A stretch of DNA of 64,000 nucleotides from Pygmaiobacter massiliensis (GCF_900199435.1 NZ_OAML01000003.1:1443166-1507165), one strand, 5' to 3'; numbered from the stretch's first letter, positions 1 to 9,177 are shown. Translations and numbers: made by a program. Notes: generated by a model from the sequence alone, not told the origin.

Positions 1-706
1 GCAAAGGCTTAGGCAAAAAAGAGGCAAACAGCCCGTTGCGTGCTGCAATGGCTTTTACGGCAGATTTGAAGGTGAGCAGATTGTCGGCGGCGCTGACCGC
101 TTCACTGTACTTAAAATCAATCTCGTTCTGGCCCGGTCCGCTTTCGTGATGCGAGCATTCCGGCGCAATGCCCATTTCTTCAAGGCAAAGGCAGATTTCG
201 CGGCGCACGTTTTCTCCGCGGTCGATGGGGGCGACATCCAGATAACCGCCTTGATCAAATGGTACCGGCATCGGTTCGCCTGCCTCATCGGTGCGGAAAA
301 GGTAAAACTCACATTCAGTACCGATTTTAGCAAGATGGCCGGTAGATTCATACCGCGCCACCGCGTCGCTTAGGATGCGGCGAGTGTCAAAAGCGTAGGG
401 AGTGCCATCGGTGTTCATGATATGGCAGTAAAACCGTACCACGCGCCCCTGCTGCGGCCGCCAAGGCAGCACACTTAAAGTAGAAGCGTCCGGTACCAGC
501 AGCAAGTCAGACTGTTCTACATTAGAAAAACCCTTAATGTTAGAACCGTCGAATGAGATGCCACAGGTAAAAGCTTTTTCGATTTCGCTGGGCAAAATCG
601 AGATATTTTTCAGTGTGCCGAGCAGATCACAAAAAGCAAGACGGATAAACTGCACATCATTCTGCTGAATGAAAGCGATCGTCTCCCGAATGGTCTGGTT
701 TATCAT
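1..706 (-). CDS. glnA: Glutamine synthetase type I, N-terminal part (truncated by window edge)
   Basis: Glutamine synthetase condenses glutamate and ammonia using ATP. The visible 235 residues hold the N-terminal beta-grasp domain and the start of the catalytic domain: FDGSNIKGF (substrate-entry region), GTECEFYLF with the metal-binding Glu, and HHESGPGQNEID with further catalytic Glu residues. These are typical of the GSI-alpha type. The ATG at 706 follows AAGGAG with an 8-base spacer. The gene runs off the left edge, so the C-terminal half is not visible. It is divergent from asnA-glnN, so a second ammonia-assimilation operon lies next to it. The family call is certain. Confidence 0.96.
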   Translation of the reverse strand, partial: MINQTIRETIAFIQQNDVQFIRLAFCDLLGTLKNISILPSEIEKAFTCGISFDGSNIKGFSNVEQSDLLLVPDASTLSVLPWRPQQGRVVRFYCHIMNTDGTPYAFDTRRILSDAVARYESTGHLAKIGTECEFYLFRTDEAGEPMPVPFDQGGYLDVAPIDRGENVRREICLCLEEMGIAPECSHHESGPGQNEIDFKYSEAVSAADNLLTFKSAVKAIAARNGLFASFLPKPL

Positions 707-768
707 TGGTACCGCTCCTTTTCTTGGCCGGGGCAATGCCGGCAAAATCAACCCACTAAAATGCAAAA

Positions 769-901
769 CCGGGACGATGTGCCCCGGCAAATGATTCTGA
801 AAAAACAAGAAAGACGCTCATTTTGTAAAACTTGGAGAGGTGGCAAACACACCTCGAAGGGGGGAGATAACTAGCCCGTCAAGTTCCATAAAATGAACGC
901 C
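769..901 (-). promoter_or_regulatory. Structured glnA 5' leader, unassigned RNA element
   Basis: The glnA leader can fold into a long closing helix: bases 890-901 pair with 813-824 (12 pairs with two G-U), and 880-887 pair with 827-834 (8 pairs with two G-U). Inside is a hairpin with GAGGTG/CACCTC stem (837-842 with 850-855) and a 7-base loop. Downstream on the transcript a CCGGG/CCCGG hairpin (769-773 with 783-787) is followed by a broken U-tract, like a weak terminator. The arrangement resembles an attenuated aptamer, but I do not recognise the consensus of the glutamine riboswitch or of paired ANTAR-target hairpins. The function is inferred only. Confidence 0.4.
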
Positions 902-917
902 TTTGTTCAACGGAAAT

Positions 918-946
918 AGTTTATATCAAGCTCGCGGGTTTGTCAA
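918..946 (-). promoter_or_regulatory. Sigma-70 promoter of glnA
   Basis: On the minus strand, TTGACA (946-941) and TAAACT (923-918) are separated by exactly 17 bases, about 210 bases upstream of the glnA start. Transcription would begin near 911 and produce a leader of roughly 205 bases. Confidence 0.65.
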
Positions 947-1079
947 TGCTTTTTTGCAGATAGAAAGCAGCAAAGAGAAAACGCATAAAATTTTTGTTGC
1001 CTGCAAAGCTGTTTTTATACAACTATCTAAGCAGAAAACGCGCACCGCAAAATAGATGAAACTTTTTTTCAAAAGGGGA

Positions 1080-1109
1080 TTGACAGATAAGCTTTCAGGG
1101 CGGTATAAT
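1080..1109 (+). promoter_or_regulatory. Sigma-70 promoter of asnA-glnN
   Basis: TTGACA (1080-1085) and a perfect TATAAT (1104-1109) are 18 bases apart. The start point would be near 1116, only about 8 bases before a strong terminator-like hairpin and about 70 bases before asnA. Confidence 0.75.
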
Positions 1110-1123
1110 ACGCCCATGCAGCA

Positions 1124-1166
1124 AAGGCGCTGTGGACACATTCGTCCACAGCGCCTTATTTTTTTG
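1124..1166 (+). terminator. Strong intrinsic-terminator hairpin inside the asnA leader
   Basis: A perfect 14-bp stem (1124-1137 with 1144-1157), loop ACATTC, is followed by ATTTTTTT on the plus strand. It sits between the asnA promoter and the asnA ribosome site (AAAGGAAAG). It should end most transcripts after about 50 bases, so asnA-glnN would need readthrough or antitermination, or the promoter makes a short RNA. Confidence 0.75.
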
Positions 1167-1186
1167 CTGGGAAAGGAAAGAAGAAC

Positions 1187-2194
1187 ATGAGCAAGCTGAT
1201 CGTCCCGGACGGGTATAAGCCCGCCCTCTCCCCCCGCGAGACACAAACCGCCATTGCGTTTTTAAAACGGAGCTTTCAAGATGATTTGTGCCGCGTACTT
1301 AACCTTACCCGCGTTTCGGCACCGCTTTTCGTAGAGGAGGGCACCGGCCTGAATGACGATCTCAACGGAACAGAGCGCCCGGTGCGTTTTGATCTCGCAG
1401 AGACCGGCGCAGATGCCGTTGTAGTGCATTCGCTCGCGAAATGGAAGCGCATGGCCCTTCACAAATATGGCTTTGTACCATTTGAAGGCCTTTGCACCGA
1501 CATGAACGCCATTCGCCGCGACGAGGAACTTGACAATCTTCATTCCGCTTATGTCGACCAGTGGGACTGGGAGATGGTAATCGACCGCGAGCACCGCACC
1601 GAAGCATATCTGCGCCGCGTGGTGCAGCTGATCGTAGATGCGATTTGTGATACTGCCGAGGCGTTGGAGGCGCAGTTTCCGCCGCTGAAATGCGGCTTGA
1701 GCCGCCAGATTGCCTTTGTTACCACCCAGGAGCTGGAAGATCGCTATCCTGACCTTACCCCGAAACAGCGAGAAGATGCTTTCTTAAAAGAGCACCGCAC
1801 TGCGTTTATTATGCAGATTGGCGGCAAGCTGCGCTCGGGCGAGCGGCACGATGGCCGCGCGCCCGACTACGATGATTGGAGCCTCAATGGCGACATCGTA
1901 TTTTACAACGAACTGCTTGGCTGCGCATTTGAAGTTTCTTCTATGGGCATTCGCGTAGATGCCGCGGCATTGCGCGCACAGCTTGCAGAAGCAGGCTGCC
2001 CACAGCGTGCCGAGCTGCCGTTCCATGCGGCGCTGCTCGCCGGAGAATTGCCCCTCACCCTTGGCGGCGGCATCGGCCAAAGCCGACTTTCCGTACTGTT
2101 GCTGCAAAAAGCACATATCGGCGAGGTGCAGGTTTCGGTTTGGGACGAAGCAACTCTTGCAGGCTGCAAAGCCGTAGGAATTCCACTGCTGTAA
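1187..2194 (+). CDS. asnA: Aspartate--ammonia ligase (asparagine synthetase A)
   Basis: AsnA makes asparagine from aspartate, ammonia and ATP through an aspartyl-adenylate; it is built on a class II aminoacyl-tRNA synthetase fold. The 335-residue length fits the family. Typical blocks are LNLTRVSAPLF near the N-terminus, LNGTERPVRFD, HSLAKWKR, the DQWDWE segment, and the class II motif 3 GGGIGQSRL near residue 305. It uses ammonia rather than glutamine, which fits its position between two glutamine synthetase genes. It starts at ATG 1187 after a GGAAAGAAGA purine run and is followed after 48 bases by glnN, so the two are probably one operon. Confidence 0.96.
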   Translation: MSKLIVPDGYKPALSPRETQTAIAFLKRSFQDDLCRVLNLTRVSAPLFVEEGTGLNDDLNGTERPVRFDLAETGADAVVVHSLAKWKRMALHKYGFVPFEGLCTDMNAIRRDEELDNLHSAYVDQWDWEMVIDREHRTEAYLRRVVQLIVDAICDTAEALEAQFPPLKCGLSRQIAFVTTQELEDRYPDLTPKQREDAFLKEHRTAFIMQIGGKLRSGERHDGRAPDYDDWSLNGDIVFYNELLGCAFEVSSMGIRVDAAALRAQLAEAGCPQRAELPFHAALLAGELPLTLGGGIGQSRLSVLLLQKAHIGEVQVSVWDEATLAGCKAVGIPLL

Positions 2195-2242
2195 GTATAC
2201 ATTTAAATAAGGTAGATACAGAGATAGAAAGGGTGAACAAAG

Positions 2243-4330
2243 ATGAGCAGAATTCCGGAACTTTTTGCAAGCATGGTTTTTAACGATGCGGTGATGCGTG
2301 ACCGGCTGCCGCGGGAAGCGTACCGCGCGCTGCGTCAGATTATTGCAGACGGCACCCCCCTCACACCGGATGTCGCCAATGTCGTTGCCAACGCGATGAA
2401 AGACTGGGCCGTAGAAAAAGGTGCCACCCATTTTACGCATTGGTTCCAGCCCATGACGGGCGTTACCGCCGAAAAGCACGACAGCTTTATTCTGCCGCAG
2501 CCGGACGGACGCATTCTGATGGATTTTTCCGGTAAGGAGCTAATCCGCGGCGAGCCCGATGCTTCGAGCTTTCCTTCCGGCGGACTGCGCGCCACGTTTG
2601 AAGCGCGCGGCTACACGGCTTGGGATCCTTCTTCTTACGCCTTCATTAAAGACGGTACCCTTTGCATTCCCACCGCCTTTTGTGCATACAGCGGGCAGGC
2701 ACTGGATAAAAAGACGCCGCTTTTGCGCTCAATGCAGGCGCTGGATGCCGCTGCGGTACGGGTGCTGCGGTTGCTGGGAGATGCGGCTACCCGGCATGTG
2801 ACCACTACGGTAGGCCCGGAGCAGGAATACTTTCTCATCGATAAATCTGTTTACGAGGCACGTGCAGACCTGCAATATTGCGGCCGTACCCTCTTTGGCG
2901 CTCGTCCCCCAAAAGGGCAGGAGCTGGATGACCATTATTTTGGCTCAATCAAACCCCGCGTGACCGCATTTATGAAAGAGCTGGATGAGGAGCTGTGGAA
3001 GCTGGGTGTGCTGGCAAAAACCGAGCACAACGAGGTTGCCCCTGGCCAGCACGAACTGGCGCCGATCTTTACCACCACCAATATTGCCGCAGACCATAAC
3101 CAGCTAACGATGGAACTGATGAAGCGGATTGCCGCAAAGCACGACCTTGTTTGCCTGCTGCATGAAAAACCGTTTGCCGGGGTAAACGGCAGCGGCAAGC
3201 ACAACAACTGGTCACTTTCTACCGACGGCGGCGAAAACCTGCTTGAGCCAGGCAAAACACCGTCTCACAATCTGCGGTTCCTCGTTTTTCTTGCGGCTAT
3301 CCTGAAGGCTGTAGATGAACATCAGGACCTGCTGCGCATCTGTGTAGCCACCGCGGGCAATGACCACCGGCTTGGCGCAAATGAAGCACCGCCGGCTATT
3401 CTCTCGGTATTTCTGGGTGATGAGCTGGCAGATGTACTGGACGCGATTGTGAACCAAACGGCTTACAGCGACCGCAAAAAAGAGTGGATGGAGGTTGGCG
3501 CTGCCGTTCTGCCGAAGATTAAAAAAGACACGACCGACCGCAACCGCACCTCGCCGTTTGCCTTTACCGGCAATAAGTTCGAGTTCCGTATGCTTGGCTC
3601 GGCAGTCTCGATTTCCGGCCCCAATATTGTGCTGAACACGATTGTTGCCGACGCCCTGCGCGAGGTGGCAGAAGTGCTGGAAAAAGGCCCTTGCGATGAA
3701 GAGGCCATCGGTAGACTGCTCAAAGATTGGTTTACTGCCCATCTGCGCATTGTCTTTAACGGCAATAACTACTCGCAGGATTGGGTAGAAGAAGCAGAGC
3801 GTCGTGGACTGCTGAATCTGAAGACCACCGTAGAAGCGCTGCCGTATTTTGTGCGGCCTGAAAATATCGCGCTGTTTGAACGGCAGAGCGTTTTCAGTGA
3901 AACTGAAATTCACTCCCGCTATGAGATTTTGCTGGAAAATTACAGCAAAACCATACATATCGAAGCCCTTACCCTCGCGTATATCGTCAAGCGCGAGATT
4001 ATGGCTTCCACGCTGAGTTACCAGAAAGCACTGGCAGACCTTGCCACTGCAAAAATGGCACTTAGCGTGCGAAGTATACCCGAAACCGGGTTACTGGATA
4101 AAGTTGCAGCACTTTCGGAACGGATGCTCAGCCAGCTCGACGCGCTGGAAAACAGTATTCTTGCTACCCGCCAGCTCGAAAGCGAGTTGGATAGAGCTTG
4201 CTTCTATCGCGAGAGCGTATTTTCTAAAATGCAGGCACTGCGCGGCACGGTAGATGAGCTGGAAACATTGATTCCCGGCTGCTACTGGAAGCTGCCGACC
4301 TATGCCGATATGCTTTATAGTGTAAGATAA
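2243..4330 (+). CDS. glnN: Glutamine synthetase type III
   Basis: This 695-residue protein has the length of the hexameric-ring GSIII family, much longer than GSI (about 440-470). Recognisable blocks are [53 protein letters not shown] with the metal-ligand Glu, [12 protein letters not shown], and the [13 protein letters not shown]/ammonia-site segment. It makes glutamine from glutamate and ammonia. The ATG follows AGAAAGGGTG. It lies 48 bases after asnA and is closed by a terminator hairpin. Having GSI and GSIII side by side suggests division of labour under different nitrogen states, which is inference. Confidence 0.96.
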   Translation: MSRIPELFASMVFNDAVMRDRLPREAYRALRQIIADGTPLTPDVANVVANAMKDWAVEKGATHFTHWFQPMTGVTAEKHDSFILPQPDGRILMDFSGKELIRGEPDASSFPSGGLRATFEARGYTAWDPSSYAFIKDGTLCIPTAFCAYSGQALDKKTPLLRSMQALDAAAVRVLRLLGDAATRHVTTTVGPEQEYFLIDKSVYEARADLQYCGRTLFGARPPKGQELDDHYFGSIKPRVTAFMKELDEELWKLGVLAKTEHNEVAPGQHELAPIFTTTNIAADHNQLTMELMKRIAAKHDLVCLLHEKPFAGVNGSGKHNNWSLSTDGGENLLEPGKTPSHNLRFLVFLAAILKAVDEHQDLLRICVATAGNDHRLGANEAPPAILSVFLGDELADVLDAIVNQTAYSDRKKEWMEVGAAVLPKIKKDTTDRNRTSPFAFTGNKFEFRMLGSAVSISGPNIVLNTIVADALREVAEVLEKGPCDEEAIGRLLKDWFTAHLRIVFNGNNYSQDWVEEAERRGLLNLKTTVEALPYFVRPENIALFERQSVFSETEIHSRYEILLENYSKTIHIEALTLAYIVKREIMASTLSYQKALADLATAKMALSVRSIPETGLLDKVAALSERMLSQLDALENSILATRQLESELDRACFYRESVFSKMQALRGTVDELETLIPGCYWKLPTYADMLYSVR

Positions 4331-4341
4331 TACAACATTGC

Positions 4342-4383
4342 AGCCCTGCCTCGTTTTTGAGGCAGGGCTACCGTGCTGTTTTG
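4342..4383 (+). terminator. Probable terminator after glnN
   Basis: An 11-bp perfect stem AGCCCTGCCTC/GAGGCAGGGCT (4342-4352 with 4359-4369), loop GTTTTT, lies 11 bases after the glnN stop. The following tract is only loosely T-rich (TGCTGTTTTGATATTTTTTT), so termination may be incomplete. Confidence 0.6.
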
Positions 4384-4391
4384 ATATTTTT

Positions 4392-4420
4392 TTGCTATCC
4401 TTTAAAAATTTTGCTATATT
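4392..4420 (+). promoter_or_regulatory. Candidate promoter of purC
   Basis: TTGCTA (4392-4397) and TATATT (4415-4420) are 17 bases apart, 26 bases before the purC start. I see no purine riboswitch in the short leader. Confidence 0.5.
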
Positions 4421-4446
4421 AAAAACAAGAATGAGAGGGCGAAACC

Positions 4447-5157
4447 ATGGACTACAAAGTAATTTATGAAGGCAAATCCAAGCTGGTCTGCGAAGGGCCG
4501 GACGACAAAAGCTATGTGATGGTGTTTAAGGACACCGCTACCGCAGGTAACGGCGCAAAGAAAGAAGAGCTGAACGGCAAGGGCGTGCTAAACCGTCGTA
4601 TCTCCGGGCTGATTTACGACTATCTGATGAAAAACGGCATAGAAACGCACCTGTTGGAAACAATTGATGACAACACTGTACTTGTGAAAAAGGCCGAGAT
4701 TTTGCAGGTCGAGGTGATTGTGCGCAACGTCGCTGCAGGTAGCTTTTCTAAAAAATACGGCGTAGAAGAGGGCGCAGCTCTGCACAACCGTGTGGTCGAG
4801 TTCTGCTATAAAAGCGATGAGCTGGGCGACCCGATGATGAACGACAGCCAGATTACCGCCGTTGGCCTTGCCACGCAGGAGGAGCTGGATACTCTGCGCC
4901 GTGAAGCGCTGCGCATTGATGATTTGCTGATTGCTTATTTTGAAAAGCTCGGTATTCGCCTGATTGACTTTAAACTTGAGTTTGGCCGTGCAGATGGAAA
5001 AATTTTGCTCTGCGACGAAATCTCTCCCGATTCCTGCCGCTTGTGGGATTCAAAAACCAATGCTAAAATGGATAAGGACCGCTTCCGCCGCGAGATGGGG
5101 CAGGTGCTCGAAGGCTATGCCGACGTGCTCAGCCGCATGGAAGCAGAGAAAAACTAA
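4447..5157 (+). CDS. purC: Phosphoribosylaminoimidazole-succinocarboxamide synthase
   Basis: SAICAR synthetase joins aspartate to CAIR with ATP in de novo purine synthesis. The 236-residue length is that of the bacterial monofunctional enzyme. Signature blocks are YEGKSK near residue 8, FKDTATAGNGAKKE, VEVIVRNVAAGSFSKKYG, MNDSQI, LIDFKLEFG and CDEISPDSCRLWD. The ATG follows GAGAGGG. It is followed after 159 bases by purB and purA, so the three dedicated purine genes form a row. The gap has no clear terminator. Confidence 0.97.
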   Translation: MDYKVIYEGKSKLVCEGPDDKSYVMVFKDTATAGNGAKKEELNGKGVLNRRISGLIYDYLMKNGIETHLLETIDDNTVLVKKAEILQVEVIVRNVAAGSFSKKYGVEEGAALHNRVVEFCYKSDELGDPMMNDSQITAVGLATQEELDTLRREALRIDDLLIAYFEKLGIRLIDFKLEFGRADGKILLCDEISPDSCRLWDSKTNAKMDKDRFRREMGQVLEGYADVLSRMEAEKN

Positions 5158-5316
5158 AGCGAGCCCACACAATTTGTCTCCGGTGGCAACCTCCGCTTTG
5201 CTGTGCGCAAATTTGCAGCAGCACCGCCTGCGTTTTAAATTGTATCAAACCGCTTTTGATTATTTGCCAATGCCTGCCCAAAGCAGGGAGATAAGAAAGA
5301 AAGGGATTCCCAAACT

Positions 5317-6744
5317 ATGTCTGAACACTACGTAAGCCCGCTCAGCACCCGGTATGCCAGCAAAGAGATGCAGCATATCTTCTCCGCCGACCGCAAGTTT
5401 GCGACCTGGCGCCGCCTGTGGATCGCGCTTGCAGAAAGCGAAAAAGAGCTTGGCCTGCCCATTACCGATGCGCAGATTGCCGAGATGAAATCCCATGTGG
5501 AGGATATCAACTACGAGGTAGCCTCTGAACGAGAGAAAATCGTCCGCCACGATGTTATGGCGCACATCTACGCCTATGGCGTGCAGTGCCCGGCGGCAAA
5601 ACCGATTATTCACCTGGGCGCGACCTCTTGCTATGTCGGCGACAATACCGATTTGATTGTGATGCGTGACGCGTTGCTGCAAATCAAAAAGCTGCTGGTC
5701 AACACGATGGCAGCCCTTGCTGATTTTGCAGAAAAATACAAAGCGCAGCCTACCCTTGCGTACACTCATTTTCAGGCAGCCCAGCCCACTACTGTGGGCA
5801 AGCGCGCCGCGCTTTGGTTGCAGGATTTGATGATGGACCTCGCGCAGCTGGATGTTGTGCTCAGCAGCCTGAAACTGCTTGGCTGCCGTGGCGCTACCGG
5901 CACCGCTGCCAGCTTTTTAGAGCTGTTTGAAGGCGACCGCACCAAAGTAGAACAGCTGGAAGAAAAAATTGCTGCACGGATGGGATTTGATGAAATCTAC
6001 GATGTAAGCGGCCAGACCTATTCCCGCAAGGTGGATTACACTGTGCTTGCACTGCTTTCCGGCATTGCGCAGAGTGCTTCTAAATTTGCAGGCGACTTCC
6101 GCTTGCTCTCTCACCTGAAAGAGGTGGACGAGCCGTTTGAGGAGGGACAGGTGGGTTCTTCGGCGATGGCCTACAAACGCAACCCCATGCGCAGCGAGCG
6201 CATTGCATCGCTTGGCCGCTATGTGATTGCCGATGCCCAGAACGCCGCCATGACCGCCAGCACCCAGTGGTTTGAGCGCACCCTCGACGATTCGGCCAAC
6301 AAACGCATCAGCGTGCCGGAAGCTTTCCTCGCTGTGGATGCGATCTTGACACTTTACCGCAACATCATCGGCGGTGCCTGCGTCTACCCGAACCGCATTG
6401 AAAAGCATCTGGCAGAGGAGCTGCCGTTCCTCGCCACCGAAAATATTTTGATGCTCTGCGTCAAAAAGGGCGGCGACCGCCAGACCCTGCATGAGGAAAT
6501 TCGCCGACTGGCGGTAGCAACAGCCAAAGAGATGAAAGAAACCGGCTGCGAAAATGATCTGCTGGCACGCATTGCGGCAGACCCCGCTTTCCAGATTACC
6601 AAAGAGGAACTGGAAGAGCTGATGCGTCCGGAACTTTTCATCGGCATGGCGAAAGAACAGACCGAGCGCCTGCTCGGTAAAGTAAGACCCATTATTGAAG
6701 CAAACCGCGCATTGCTCGGCGGTGCCGCCGAGATCACGGTATAG
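5317..6744 (+). CDS. purB: Adenylosuccinate lyase
   Basis: PurB removes fumarate from SAICAR and from adenylosuccinate, so it acts both in the IMP and in the AMP branch. The 475-residue protein belongs to the fumarase/aspartase superfamily; the signature SSAMAYKRNPMRSE lies near residue 285-298, and HLGATSCYVGDN and THFQAAQPTTVGKR hold the other active-site residues. The ATG follows AGAAAGAAAGGG. It lies 11 bases before purA and is surely co-transcribed with it, pairing the two enzymes of the IMP-to-AMP step. Confidence 0.97.
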   Translation: MSEHYVSPLSTRYASKEMQHIFSADRKFATWRRLWIALAESEKELGLPITDAQIAEMKSHVEDINYEVASEREKIVRHDVMAHIYAYGVQCPAAKPIIHLGATSCYVGDNTDLIVMRDALLQIKKLLVNTMAALADFAEKYKAQPTLAYTHFQAAQPTTVGKRAALWLQDLMMDLAQLDVVLSSLKLLGCRGATGTAASFLELFEGDRTKVEQLEEKIAARMGFDEIYDVSGQTYSRKVDYTVLALLSGIAQSASKFAGDFRLLSHLKEVDEPFEEGQVGSSAMAYKRNPMRSERIASLGRYVIADAQNAAMTASTQWFERTLDDSANKRISVPEAFLAVDAILTLYRNIIGGACVYPNRIEKHLAEELPFLATENILMLCVKKGGDRQTLHEEIRRLAVATAKEMKETGCENDLLARIAADPAFQITKEELEELMRPELFIGMAKEQTERLLGKVRPIIEANRALLGGAAEITV

Positions 6745-6755
6745 GAGGAAAAAAA

Positions 6756-8036
6756 ATGCTGAGTGCAATTGTAGGAATCAACTGGGGCGACGAAGGCAAA
6801 GGCCGTATGGTCGATCTTTTGGGCAGCCGTTACGACATCGTCGTACGTTATCAGGGCGGCAACAATGCCGGCCACACCGTCGTCAACGAGCGCGGCAAAT
6901 TCGTTTTGAATCTGCTGCCCTCCGGCATTCTTCGTGAGGATACCGTAAATGTCATGGGAAATGGCATGGTCATCGATCTGGAACACCTTTGCGGCGAGAT
7001 TGCCCGCCTGCGTGAGCAGGGCATCGTCATTACCCCGGAAAACCTGAAAGTCAGCGAGAAAGCCACCGTCTGCCTGCCCTACCATAAAGCGCAGGATATT
7101 TTGGAAGAAGACCGGCTGGCAGATAAAAAATTCGGCTCTACCCGCCGCGGCATTGGCCCTTGCTATGCAGATAAATATATCAAAAAAGGCCTGCGCATCA
7201 GCGATTTGTTCTGCCACGATACCCTAAAAGAAAAGGTTGCCGATATTGTAGAATGGAAAAACCTGACCATTGAAGGCGGCTACCACAGTGCACCTGTTGA
7301 GGCGGAAGCAATGCTGGACTGGCTGAACACTTACAGCAAAGAGATTGAGCCATTTGTCTGTGACACCGGTGCCTACCTGCACAAGGCTGATGCAGAGGGC
7401 AAGAAGATTTTGCTTGAGGCACAGCTGGGCGCACTGCGCGATATTGATTTTGGCATTTACCCGTACACCTCTTCGTCTCAGACCATCGCAGCCTACGGCC
7501 CCATCGGCGCTGGCGTGCCTGGTCTTCAGCTCGACGAGAGCATCGGTATCATGAAAGCTTATTCCACCTGCGTTGGCGAAGGCCCGTTTACCGCAGAGAT
7601 GTTTGGCCCGGAGGCAGATGCCCTGCGTGAAGCAGGCGGCGAATACGGTGCTGCCACCGGCCGTCCCCGCCGTGTTGGCGGTTTTGACGTACCGGCTTCG
7701 CTATACGGCGTAAAGCTGCAGGGCGCAAGCTGCCTTGCACTGACCAAGCTCGATGTCCTCTCTTATCTCAAAGAGATTCCCGTTTGCGTTGCTTATGATG
7801 TAGATGGCGTTGAAACCACCGAGTTCCCGACCGGCGACCGCCTGGTGCGCGCGAAACCTGTTTATCGAAACCTGCCCGGCTTCTGCACCGATATTTCGGG
7901 CTGCCGCAAAAAGAGCGAGCTGCCCAAAGAGGCGCTGGACTATATTGCATGGCTTGAAAAAGCAGTGGGCTGCGAGATTCGCTATGTTTCGGTTGGCGCT
8001 GAGCGCGAAGCTTATATTGATATGCACGCCGAGTAA
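6756..8036 (+). CDS. purA: Adenylosuccinate synthetase
   Basis: PurA makes adenylosuccinate from IMP, aspartate and GTP. The 426-residue protein starts with the GTP-binding signature NWGDEGKGRMVD (P-loop variant, catalytic Asp) and contains GGNNAGHTV (catalytic His), the STRRGIGPCYADK block, and GEGPFTAE/GRPRRVGGFD. The usual Lys after GKG is Arg here, a mild variation. The ATG follows TAGGAGGAAAA. It is the last gene of the purine row and is followed by a strong terminator. Confidence 0.97.
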   Translation: MLSAIVGINWGDEGKGRMVDLLGSRYDIVVRYQGGNNAGHTVVNERGKFVLNLLPSGILREDTVNVMGNGMVIDLEHLCGEIARLREQGIVITPENLKVSEKATVCLPYHKAQDILEEDRLADKKFGSTRRGIGPCYADKYIKKGLRISDLFCHDTLKEKVADIVEWKNLTIEGGYHSAPVEAEAMLDWLNTYSKEIEPFVCDTGAYLHKADAEGKKILLEAQLGALRDIDFGIYPYTSSSQTIAAYGPIGAGVPGLQLDESIGIMKAYSTCVGEGPFTAEMFGPEADALREAGGEYGAATGRPRRVGGFDVPASLYGVKLQGASCLALTKLDVLSYLKEIPVCVAYDVDGVETTEFPTGDRLVRAKPVYRNLPGFCTDISGCRKKSELPKEALDYIAWLEKAVGCEIRYVSVGAEREAYIDMHAE

Positions 8037-8068
8037 TTCTCTGTGCGGTAAAAATAAGAGCAAAACAA

Positions 8069-8100
8069 AAGGCAAGGCCATTTCTGGTCTTGCCTTTTTT
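8069..8100 (+). terminator. Terminator after purA
   Basis: An 11-bp stem with one G-U pair, AAGGCAAGGCC/GGTCTTGCCTT, loop ATTTCT, runs straight into TTTTTT. Confidence 0.9.
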
Positions 8101-8103
8101 GTT

Positions 8104-8147
8104 TAAGAAAAAAGAAAGCCTGCCGCCAAGCGAAGAGGCGACAGGCT
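8104..8147 (-). terminator. Terminator of the arginase-family gene
   Basis: On the minus strand the stem AGCCTGTCGCC/GGCGGCAGGCT (8147-8137 with 8127-8117) is followed by the U-rich tract TTTCTTTTTTC. It lies about 45 bases after the stop of the ureohydrolase gene. Confidence 0.8.
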
Positions 8148-8193
8148 GGGAGAGGGAGCCACAGGTAAGGGGGTTCCCGAAACAATATGAAAA

Positions 8194-9177
8194 TTATTTG
8201 CGCTCTTCCAGCAAACGCTGCCCCATGCCGTTGAGCATATAGATTGCCATCCAGCAGGCACCGTGGCTGGAAACATTGTGCAGGTCGTCGGGCGGGTAAA
8301 CTTCCATGAAGTCGAAACCTTTTGCGCCGGAAAGGCCGCACGCGTGCAGCATCTCTGCCATTTCGTAAGAGGAAAGGCCGCACAGGTCAGCCGGGCCGCC
8401 CGGGTTATGTGCAATATCCAGTGCATCGCTGCAAACGGTAACGTAGAAAGCTTTTGTGCCGTTGCTTGCAATTTCAATGGCTTTGCGGATGCAGGCTTCC
8501 CAGCCTTTGCGTTTTACTTCAAAGCTGGTGATAACGCTTGCGCCGTATTTTTCTGCTTCCTGCACTGCGCCAAAGTGATTGCGCGGGCCACGGATACCGA
8601 CACTGACAAGGTTCTTCGGGTCAAACCCAGGGATGTCATACAGACGGTGGAACGGGCTGCAGCGCGCATATTTCTCGTCGCCAAAGCTGTCCATGTTGTC
8701 CATGTGTGCGTCAAAGTGGATGATGCCGATATTGCCGTTGTACTTTTCAGCAAATGCCTCGATGAGGGGATAGCTCAGAGAATGGTCGCCGCCAAACACG
8801 ATAGGGATAGCGCCAGAATTGGTTACATCGCGCATATAGTTGCGCACGCTTTCAAAGGTAAAGTCGCGATCGCCGTTTTTTACAGCGGCATCGCCGTAAT
8901 CTACACCAGAGAAATGATCGAACGGGTCAAAATCATACTCCGGCAGATAAGCGCCGTAGCGCTCAGAAGCTTTGCGAATCGTCTTTGTTCCATTTTCGCA
9001 GCCGGTGAAGCCACCGTAGGTGCAGATGCCTTCCCACGGGGTGCCCATAATAGCGAAGTCGTGGCCCTGAATGTCCTCTTTGCTTTTTGCGACCGGCAGG
9101 CCGAGGAAAGAGGGAACACCGGAGTAAACTTCGGGATGGGGATAAGACGGAACATAGCAGACGGGTTTGTTATTCAT
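8194..9177 (-). CDS. Arginase/agmatinase-family hydrolase with Cys in the metal site
   Basis: Ureohydrolases use a two-metal centre (usually Mn) to hydrolyse guanidino or formimino groups. This 327-residue protein has the family blocks FGGDHS (His132), FDAHMD (Asp156, His158, Asp160) and GFDFMEV (Glu292). The third block, where the family has D-x-D as metal ligands, reads C249-S-D251-ALD, so the bridging Asp is Cys. The substrate is unknown; agmatine, guanidinobutyrate or another amidine are possible. The ATG at 9177 follows GGAGG; an upstream GTG-type extension lacks a good ribosome site. It is divergent from the PLP enzyme and has a shared repeat in its leader, so it is probably part of the IclR regulon. 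Confidence 0.85.
   Translation of the reverse strand: MNNKPVCYVPSYPHPEVYSGVPSFLGLPVAKSKEDIQGHDFAIMGTPWEGICTYGGFTGCENGTKTIRKASERYGAYLPEYDFDPFDHFSGVDYGDAAVKNGDRDFTFESVRNYMRDVTNSGAIPIVFGGDHSLSYPLIEAFAEKYNGNIGIIHFDAHMDNMDSFGDEKYARCSPFHRLYDIPGFDPKNLVSVGIRGPRNHFGAVQEAEKYGASVITSFEVKRKGWEACIRKAIEIASNGTKAFYVTVCSDALDIAHNPGGPADLCGLSSYEMAEMLHACGLSGAKGFDFMEVYPPDDLHNVSSHGACWMAIYMLNGMGQRLLEERK

Noticed and set aside
769-901. Glutamine riboswitch or paired ANTAR-target hairpins in the glnA leader
   Set aside because: The conserved core of the glutamine riboswitch is not found, and the inner hairpin has a 7-base loop without the A1/G4 hexaloop pattern.
1187-4330. T-box control of asnA considered
   Set aside because: The asnA leader is only about 70 bases and has no GGTGG-NACC element or specifier stem.
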